From: JAIQFF01 sp963725615
Lineage (GTDB): Bacteria; Acidobacteriota; Terriglobia; Terriglobales; Acidobacteriaceae
Reading direction: 5' to 3'
Assembly: GCA_963725615.1 (NCBI GenBank)
Contig: CAVRZO010000003.1
Span: 434,001 to 498,000, forward strand
Length of the DNA stretch: 64,000 nt
In this document: piece by piece, positions 58,416-64,000 of the stretch
Position numbering within the stretch: position 1 is the stretch's first letter
How the letters are laid out: each line of letters starts with the position of its first letter
Translations under genes and position numbers: made by a program
Notes under the pieces: model-generated
Database searches by the model: none
The model's input: only the letters and a program-made list of their open reading frames with translations
What the model was told of the DNA's origin: nothing

Positions 58416-61400
58416 TTTGCCCCTACCCCATTTCGTGCGCACCTGCGGAATCGTTGTGTTCATTTCTCTCGCGGGATGGCTGGTCTCCGTACGCGGTGAG
58501 TTGCCAGCGTGGCTGAGAAACGTCGAAGCCGGAACGGCAATTGAAGAAGCGCTCTTTCGAGCCATGTCTCTGCCCGGCGGCTCGGTGCTGTTTCGCCGGC
58601 CTCCTGCCGAGACGCGCCCTGCGTTGGGCGACTTGATCAAGGCTCAACCCAACAACGCCGCGCTTTATTCTCTGCGTGCTCTTGAAGATGAACAGCAACT
58701 CGACTTCAGCGCCGCGGAGTCGGACTGGAAGAAGTATGAGGAGAATGCCTCCGGGAAGACCGCCGCCCAGATTGCGCTGGCTGATTTTTATCATCGCCGG
58801 GTTCGGCCACTGGATGAGATCAAGGCGTTGTCTGCCGTGGCTAACGCCCCTGCCGATTCTTTGGAGGCGCTGACTGCTCCAACTGAGCAGCCCTCGTGGC
58901 GGGCGTTTGAGCGAATCTTTACCGTTATTCGTGATCAGGCTTTGCCCCCGGATTTCTCAGTGGCACAGTATCGAGCCTGGCTGGCGCGCTATCCGCAGGA
59001 ACAGTCCCTTTACGCCCGCTTTCTGGATTTTATGGTCGCGCAAAAAGAGTATGCCGCCGCCCAGCAGTTGGTCGCCGACTATCACAAGCAGTTTCCGGCC
59101 GACGACATCTTTCCCATTAAAGCTAAGGCGATGTTCGAGTACCGGCGAGGTTCGGTCCAGCAGGGACTGGCTGTGTACGAACAAAGTTTCCAGCCGCTGT
59201 GGGCGCCGGAACTGGTGAAAAGTTATTTCGACCTGCTTACGCAGACCCAGAGTTTGCGCAAGTTTCTGGATCAGGCACGCGCGGCTCTGAATGCCAATCC
59301 TGAAGACCTGAACGCGATGGCGCGCCTCTTCTATTACTACCAGCAACAGGGCAAGCTCGATGCCGCACAGCAAACGGTTACGGCGTTTCGGTTGCACAAG
59401 GAAACCAGCAAGTCAGAGTGGACGGGGCAGGAACTCTACGTTTGCGCTCGTCTGCTGGAAGATATTCACGCCTATCCCGAATCGGCCCGCTACTATTTTG
59501 CCCTATACAACAGCAAGGGCATGAATGATGCCCAGGAGCGGGCGCTCGCCGCGCTCACCAACCTGCTGCTCACGGCCCCTGAAACTTCGATCCGGCTGGG
59601 TAGTGGAGAACTTTCCCTGTATCGCGACATCGCGACCATGGACCAGGGCCCCGGCTATCTGAACGGCATCCTTTCTCTTGTCCTGAATACGACCGCCCCG
59701 GCGGCTAAATTCTCGGAAGAAGAGCAGCGTGCCATCCCATACTTCCACCGGTCGCGCGCAGCGGAATTGCTGGCTTTGCTGGATGCGAAGTTTCCCAACT
59801 CGGGCGAACGCCCGGAACTGCACGCCAAGCTGCTGGATTTTTATGCCAGCTCTGGCGAAAGCGAAGCCGTGGTTAGTGCCGGAAACAATTTCCTGGCGAA
59901 TTTTCCCCGTGCTCCGCAACGCACATCCGTGGCTTTGCTCATGGCAGACGCCTACGCGCGCACCGGCAAAACGCAGCAGGAATTCAGCATCTATGATTCC
60001 GTCTTGCAGGAGCTCGCCCTCAAGGCTGAGAAGATGCCGCTGGGCAAAAGTGGAGATAGCCCGAACTACTCGCAGCCGGCTGATCAGGAAACGTCGTACC
60101 GTGAATCCGACAACGCAGACGCTGGCGGCAACTTTACACCGCGAACAGGAAACCAGGCATTTCAGGTGCACACAACTTCAGCTCCCAACCAGTTTGGAGC
60201 ACGCTCGCCAGAATATTCGAGAGTGTTAGAACGCTATCTGGCCCGCCTGGTGCAGTTGAAACAAATTCCCGAGGCGCTGGCGGTGCTCCGGCGCGAGATC
60301 GATCGCAACCCGAACGACCCCGGGCTCTATGAGCGCCTGGCCGTATTCCTGGAACAGAACCGCTTGGGCATTGAGCAGGAGGAGATCTACCGGCGAGCGC
60401 TGGCGCGGTTTCCCGAGCCCTCGTGGTACGACAAGCTCGCGCGTTTCTACTTGCGCTACAAGCGAAACGCAGATTTTGAAAAGCTGACCCAGGAAGTGGT
60501 CAAAACTTTCAGTGGCACCGACCTCGAACGATATTTCGGAAACGTAGGTTACGGCGGAACGCCGGCGCTCTACCTGCGGCTCAACCAGTACGCCAACCAG
60601 CGCTTCCCGCATAACCCGGTTTTCGTACGCAATCTGCTGAGCGCATATCACGACTCTCACACCTACAACGATGCTGCCTGGCAATCGCTGCTGCGGCAGC
60701 ACTGGTTCGAAGAGTCTGACCTGCGCAGCGAGTTCTTCGAGTACCTGTCGGCAAAGGGAGAACTGGAGTCCGAATTGAACTCCTTGCGCCCAGTGGTAAG
60801 CCAAACGCCGGGCCAGAATGCTTGGGACGAGATTGTCCGCACCAATCCCGCGGCCGGGGAATTCGTCGCCCAGGCGGAACTCTGGCGATCGCATTTCGAG
60901 GACAGTGCGCCTGTCCTCCGGGCGCTGGCCGCGCAATATCCGGCCGATCCCGAGACCGCTCAGACAGCCTCCGCCGTGTATCGCTCGTTGGCTTATTTCG
61001 AACCCGCCGACACAGAAATTGCCGCGAAGATCGAAGACAATTTATTGCACGCGAATCCCGGCAACAGCGAAATCATGTCGCGCATCGGCGACATTTATGC
61101 CGACCGGGATCTGTTCGCCAAGGCCGCACCCTACTGGAATCGAATTCCCACGATCGCTCCAGGACAATCCGCCGGCTATCTGGAGGCGGCCAGCATCTAC
61201 TGGGATTATTTCGACTTCGACAACGCTCTCCGTTTGCTGGATGAAGGCCGGAAGAAGCTCGGCGACGAGAATCTTTACAGCTATGAAGCCGGAGCAATCT
61301 ACGAAAATCAACGAGACTATGCCCGCGCCATCGACGAATACGTAAAAGGCGCTGTGGCCGCAGGAGAAAATTCGCCTGCCGACTTAAGATTGTTGGAGTT

Positions 61401-64000
61401 GGCTCGCCGGCCAAAGCTGCGCGACCAGGTCGACCAGCCAACTGCAAAGCTGATCACCTTACCCACTCCACCCATGCCGGCGGTTTATCTGCGCGTCCGC
61501 GTGCTGGAAGCGCAGAACCGCAAGTCCGAGATGGAGACTCTTCTTGACTCAATCGCCAACAGCACTACTTCCATCGAGCAAGCCGAGGAGGTTGAAGTCC
61601 TGGCCGAGCAGAAATCGCTGGAGGCGGTTCGTCAGCACGCCCTGGAAAAGCAGGCGGCGCTGACTACCGATCCAGTCAATCGCCTCCAGTTGCGCTACCG
61701 GCTGGTCCAGTTGTACGAGAACCGCAATGACTTCCCGTCGGCGCAACGCGTGGTCGAGGCCCTATACCACGAGAATCCGAAAATTCTGGGAGTAGTACGT
61801 TCGACAGTGGATTTCTACTGGCGCATAAAGAGCTATCCGCAGGCCATCGCGGTCCTGTTGCAGGCCTCGAAGGATGCTTATCCGGACCTGAGCAAGCAGT
61901 TCACTTTTGAAGCGGCGCGCAAGTCGACTGAATCGGGCCAGTACGCTCAGGCGCGAGACCTGTTGACCACGCTTCTGAACGCTTCTCCTTACGACGGCCA
62001 ATACTTGGCCGCGATGGCAGATACCTACGCTCAGGCCGGCGATGATCGAGGCTTGCGTCAATTCTATCTGGACAAAATCGCGCTCTTCCGCAACGCGCCG
62101 TTCTCCGGCGATGAACGCAAGACAAGGATCGCCACGCTGCGCCGCGGACTCGTTCCCGCGCTGACTCGCATGAAAGACTATGCGGGCGCGGTTGATCAGT
62201 ACATCGAACTCATCAACAATTTTCCCGAAGATGCAGGCCTGGTGACCGAAGCCGCTCTGTATTCTCAGCGTTACCAGCGGCAGCAGCAACTCCTGGATTT
62301 CTACAGCAAAACGGTTACACAGTCGCCGCGTGACTATCACTGGCCGATGGTGTTGGCCCAGATCCAAACCAGCCTCGAACAATATCCGGCGGCCATCGAG
62401 AGTTACGGCAAGGCGGTTACAGTCCGGCCCGATCGCACGGATTTGCGCGTGGCGCGTGCCGGCCTTGAAGAACGCCTCATGCGCTTCGACGACGCGGCTG
62501 CCGACTACGAGCGCGTATATCAACTGGCCTTCAAAGACCCGAAGTGGATGGAAAAGGTCGCGGAGATCCGGGCGCGTCAGGGACGCCCCGACGACGTAGT
62601 CGCCGCTCTGAAGATCGCGCTCATCGATGTGGGACCGGACAATGCCGGAAAGTATTTCGACGTCGCGCGTCGTTTGGAATCGTGGGGTCTGCTGACTCAG
62701 GCGCGCAGCTTTGCCGAACAGGGAGTCAGCGCCGCCGGAACTGATTTGCTGGTCACGCCCGAGCAGCAATCCGGGGCTAGAGTTTACACGCGCATCATGA
62801 CTCGCCTCCGCCAGCAAGAAAAAGCTTACCCCACATTGCAGAACGCTCTGGCGGATGCATCGTCGGTATTGCCCGTCCTTAAGGAACAGGTGGCCCGGCA
62901 AGGCATCGCTGCGCTCACGGACAGGGAGTGGCGCGATCGCGCTCAGGAAAACCACGTCCGGAGCGCCCGCGACGGCATGCGCTCAGCTCTGATCGAAATG
63001 GGAGCCGCAGTCTCTACCTACTTCACTCCCGAGGAGAAAGCTGCTTTCGCGAAGTTCGCAGAGACCAGGCGCTCTGGCATGAGCCTGGCGGACGTAGACG
63101 CTTTCGCCGTCCCGCTGGCACAGAGCGCGGGACTCGCCGAGCTTGAGGCTCAGTGGCGTTACGAGCTGATGATGGACAAGAGCAAGGGCGTGAATTCCTC
63201 GCTTCTGCTCTCGCGCATGCAACCCTTCGTCGAATTGCAGCGGCGGCGTTTGAAATTCGCAGAGTTGGGCGCGCAGCTGGAACAGTTTGCGCCCCGGATT
63301 GAGCCTCAGCAGCGCTATGCGGTTTGGGCCGCGGCCCAGCAAGCATACCAGTCTGCCGGCGATCCCGAGGGCGAGCTGCGCGCTTTCGCGGGAATGCCGT
63401 TTGGCACCGGCGGGCGCGACGAGCAGACGCGTCTGTTCCAGCTGTTATTGACTCGCCACCCTGACAAATTGCTGCAGCGCGCCTCCGACTGGAATTCTCC
63501 CGGGCAGGACGCCGCCGACTTCCTCGTGGCTAACGGGGACGCGGCCCAGGCGCACGCTCTGGTTTCGTCGCGTGGCCGCACCCGCACGCCGGTCTGGGCG
63601 AAGTCGTACAACGCGCTCGTCGGACTCTATTTTGCGGAGCGAACACCTGAGGTGAACGGCGCGTTCCTCTCTGCTTTGGGAGATGACGCCATCGCCGAGC
63701 GCCTGGCCAAACCGGTTGACCGGTCGCAGCAGCTCGCCGGAAACGTCTGGTTCTACTATGGCTCGCGCTACGGCGAATACGCCGGCATGAGTAGACAAGG
63801 CAACCCGGAGGACTTTCTCCCCGCGATACTGGAACAAAGTCCCGCAAGCGCGTCCGGCTACCTGACCGTGGCGGACTATTACTTCGACAGCGGCGACAGC
63901 GCCCGCGCTATTGCTGACTACGAGCACACTCTGGAGTTGGCGCCGGGGAGAGCCGATGTGCACGACAGCCTCGCCGTGGCTCATTACAGGCAGGGCGCCC
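58399..64000 (+). CDS. Giant TPR protein (partial, open at window end)
   Basis: The frame is open from TTG 58399 to position 64000 without a stop (about 1867 codons) and continues past the window, so this is the longest gene present. TTG is chosen because of the AGGAGG 6 nt upstream; the N-terminus (HFVRTCGIVVFISLAGWLVS) is a hydrophobic export signal or anchor. Almost all of the rest is alpha-helical TPR-like repeats (WKKYEENASGKTAAQIALADF, YFDLLTQTQSLRKFLDQAR, AIDEYVKGAVAAGENSPADL), with a Pro/Asn/Ser-rich gap near 59990-60230. No enzyme motif is visible. Overlap with the VIT-VWA gene shows translational coupling, so it likely forms an envelope complex with the VIT-VWA and propeller proteins. 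Confidence 0.85.
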   Translation, partial: MKCFPDLPLPHFVRTCGIVVFISLAGWLVSVRGELPAWLRNVEAGTAIEEALFRAMSLPGGSVLFRRPPAETRPALGDLIKAQPNNAALYSLRALEDEQQLDFSAAESDWKKYEENASGKTAAQIALADFYHRRVRPLDEIKALSAVANAPADSLEALTAPTEQPSWRAFERIFTVIRDQALPPDFSVAQYRAWLARYPQEQSLYARFLDFMVAQKEYAAAQQLVADYHKQFPADDIFPIKAKAMFEYRRGSVQQGLAVYEQSFQPLWAPELVKSYFDLLTQTQSLRKFLDQARAALNANPEDLNAMARLFYYYQQQGKLDAAQQTVTAFRLHKETSKSEWTGQELYVCARLLEDIHAYPESARYYFALYNSKGMNDAQERALAALTNLLLTAPETSIRLGSGELSLYRDIATMDQGPGYLNGILSLVLNTTAPAAKFSEEEQRAIPYFHRSRAAELLALLDAKFPNSGERPELHAKLLDFYASSGESEAVVSAGNNFLANFPRAPQRTSVALLMADAYARTGKTQQEFSIYDSVLQELALKAEKMPLGKSGDSPNYSQPADQETSYRESDNADAGGNFTPRTGNQAFQVHTTSAPNQFGARSPEYSRVLERYLARLVQLKQIPEALAVLRREIDRNPNDPGLYERLAVFLEQNRLGIEQEEIYRRALARFPEPSWYDKLARFYLRYKRNADFEKLTQEVVKTFSGTDLERYFGNVGYGGTPALYLRLNQYANQRFPHNPVFVRNLLSAYHDSHTYNDAAWQSLLRQHWFEESDLRSEFFEYLSAKGELESELNSLRPVVSQTPGQNAWDEIVRTNPAAGEFVAQAELWRSHFEDSAPVLRALAAQYPADPETAQTASAVYRSLAYFEPADTEIAAKIEDNLLHANPGNSEIMSRIGDIYADRDLFAKAAPYWNRIPTIAPGQSAGYLEAASIYWDYFDFDNALRLLDEGRKKLGDENLYSYEAGAIYENQRDYARAIDEYVKGAVAAGENSPADLRLLELARRPKLRDQVDQPTAKLITLPTPPMPAVYLRVRVLEAQNRKSEMETLLDSIANSTTSIEQAEEVEVLAEQKSLEAVRQHALEKQAALTTDPVNRLQLRYRLVQLYENRNDFPSAQRVVEALYHENPKILGVVRSTVDFYWRIKSYPQAIAVLLQASKDAYPDLSKQFTFEAARKSTESGQYAQARDLLTTLLNASPYDGQYLAAMADTYAQAGDDRGLRQFYLDKIALFRNAPFSGDERKTRIATLRRGLVPALTRMKDYAGAVDQYIELINNFPEDAGLVTEAALYSQRYQRQQQLLDFYSKTVTQSPRDYHWPMVLAQIQTSLEQYPAAIESYGKAVTVRPDRTDLRVARAGLEERLMRFDDAAADYERVYQLAFKDPKWMEKVAEIRARQGRPDDVVAALKIALIDVGPDNAGKYFDVARRLESWGLLTQARSFAEQGVSAAGTDLLVTPEQQSGARVYTRIMTRLRQQEKAYPTLQNALADASSVLPVLKEQVARQGIAALTDREWRDRAQENHVRSARDGMRSALIEMGAAVSTYFTPEEKAAFAKFAETRRSGMSLADVDAFAVPLAQSAGLAELEAQWRYELMMDKSKGVNSSLLLSRMQPFVELQRRRLKFAELGAQLEQFAPRIEPQQRYAVWAAAQQAYQSAGDPEGELRAFAGMPFGTGGRDEQTRLFQLLLTRHPDKLLQRASDWNSPGQDAADFLVANGDAAQAHALVSSRGRTRTPVWAKSYNALVGLYFAERTPEVNGAFLSALGDDAIAERLAKPVDRSQQLAGNVWFYYGSRYGEYAGMSRQGNPEDFLPAILEQSPASASGYLTVADYYFDSGDSARAIADYEHTLELAPGRADVHDSLAVAHYRQGA

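Noticed and set aside
61762..62955. Open frame of 397 codons on the minus strand opposite the giant TPR gene
   Set aside because: The plus frame is continuous from 58399 with TPR character throughout; the minus frame is compositionally a shadow.

Overview
The window looks like chromosomal DNA of an Acidobacteriota (Terriglobia-type) soil bacterium. This is inferred from content: a very large Oar-like TonB-dependent receptor, a CRTAC1-type FG-GAP/ASPIC-UnbV protein, an FG-GAP plus DUF11 surface protein ending in a two-helix, CGGGG-containing tail, many secreted TPR proteins, a VIT-VWA protein, high GC, and many short palindromic intergenic repeats. No rRNA, tRNA, phage, plasmid or CRISPR array was seen. 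Both window edges cut genes: a TonB-like protein on the left (1-346, minus) and a giant TPR protein on the right (58399 to beyond 64000, plus, TTG start).

Layout. 1-11 kb: TonB-like fragment, FG-GAP/DUF11 protein, APC amino-acid permease, GxxExxY nuclease-like gene inside GCAAAG repeats, sodium:solute symporter divergent from a BadF-type sugar kinase, helical-repeat protein, MscS channel. 11-16 kb: HEGGH membrane protein and a 1319-residue FG-GAP/ASPIC/thioredoxin-like/TPR protein. 16-29 kb: three nucleoside hydrolases, two TPR proteins, the TonB receptor, a nicotinamidase-like cysteine hydrolase and an enamidase-like amidohydrolase. 29-33.7 kb: MASE1-PAS-GAF-GGDEF protein, exported SAH/MTA-deaminase-like amidohydrolase, small secreted protein. 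33.8-47.7 kb: eleven minus-strand genes with small gaps or overlaps, apparently one operon. 48-54 kb: deoC, double-domain aldehyde dehydrogenase, ribokinase, secreted esterase. 54-64 kb: a translationally coupled trio of beta-propeller, VIT-VWA and giant TPR protein.

How the genes may fit together. Four nucleoside hydrolases, a QNG1-like N-glycosylase, a DMT-type permease, ribokinase, deoxyribose-phosphate aldolase and aldehyde dehydrogenase point to breakdown of nucleosides into (deoxy)ribose and base. The same region encodes counterparts of the three signature enzymes of reductive nicotinate breakdown known from Eubacterium barkeri: a molybdenum hydroxylase (37.3-41.0 kb), a 6-hydroxynicotinate-reductase-like iron-sulfur protein (35.9-37.3 kb) and an enamidase (27.8-29.0 kb). 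A nicotinamidase-like hydrolase, a UPF0280 (ApbE-like) protein and two AA_synth (DUF1185) proteins are also present. I propose a locus that cleaves a pyridine or other N-heterocyclic nucleoside and reduces and opens the released base. The substrate is inferred, not shown.

Caveat: eight genes are broken by single-base indels, most of them in short homopolymers (about 2486, 8635, 16622, 22645, 32089, 34367, 36828, 55175). Reading through each restores a normal family member, so consensus errors are at least as likely as real pseudogenes. For seven of them both fragments are listed; the one at 34367 is given as a single span.
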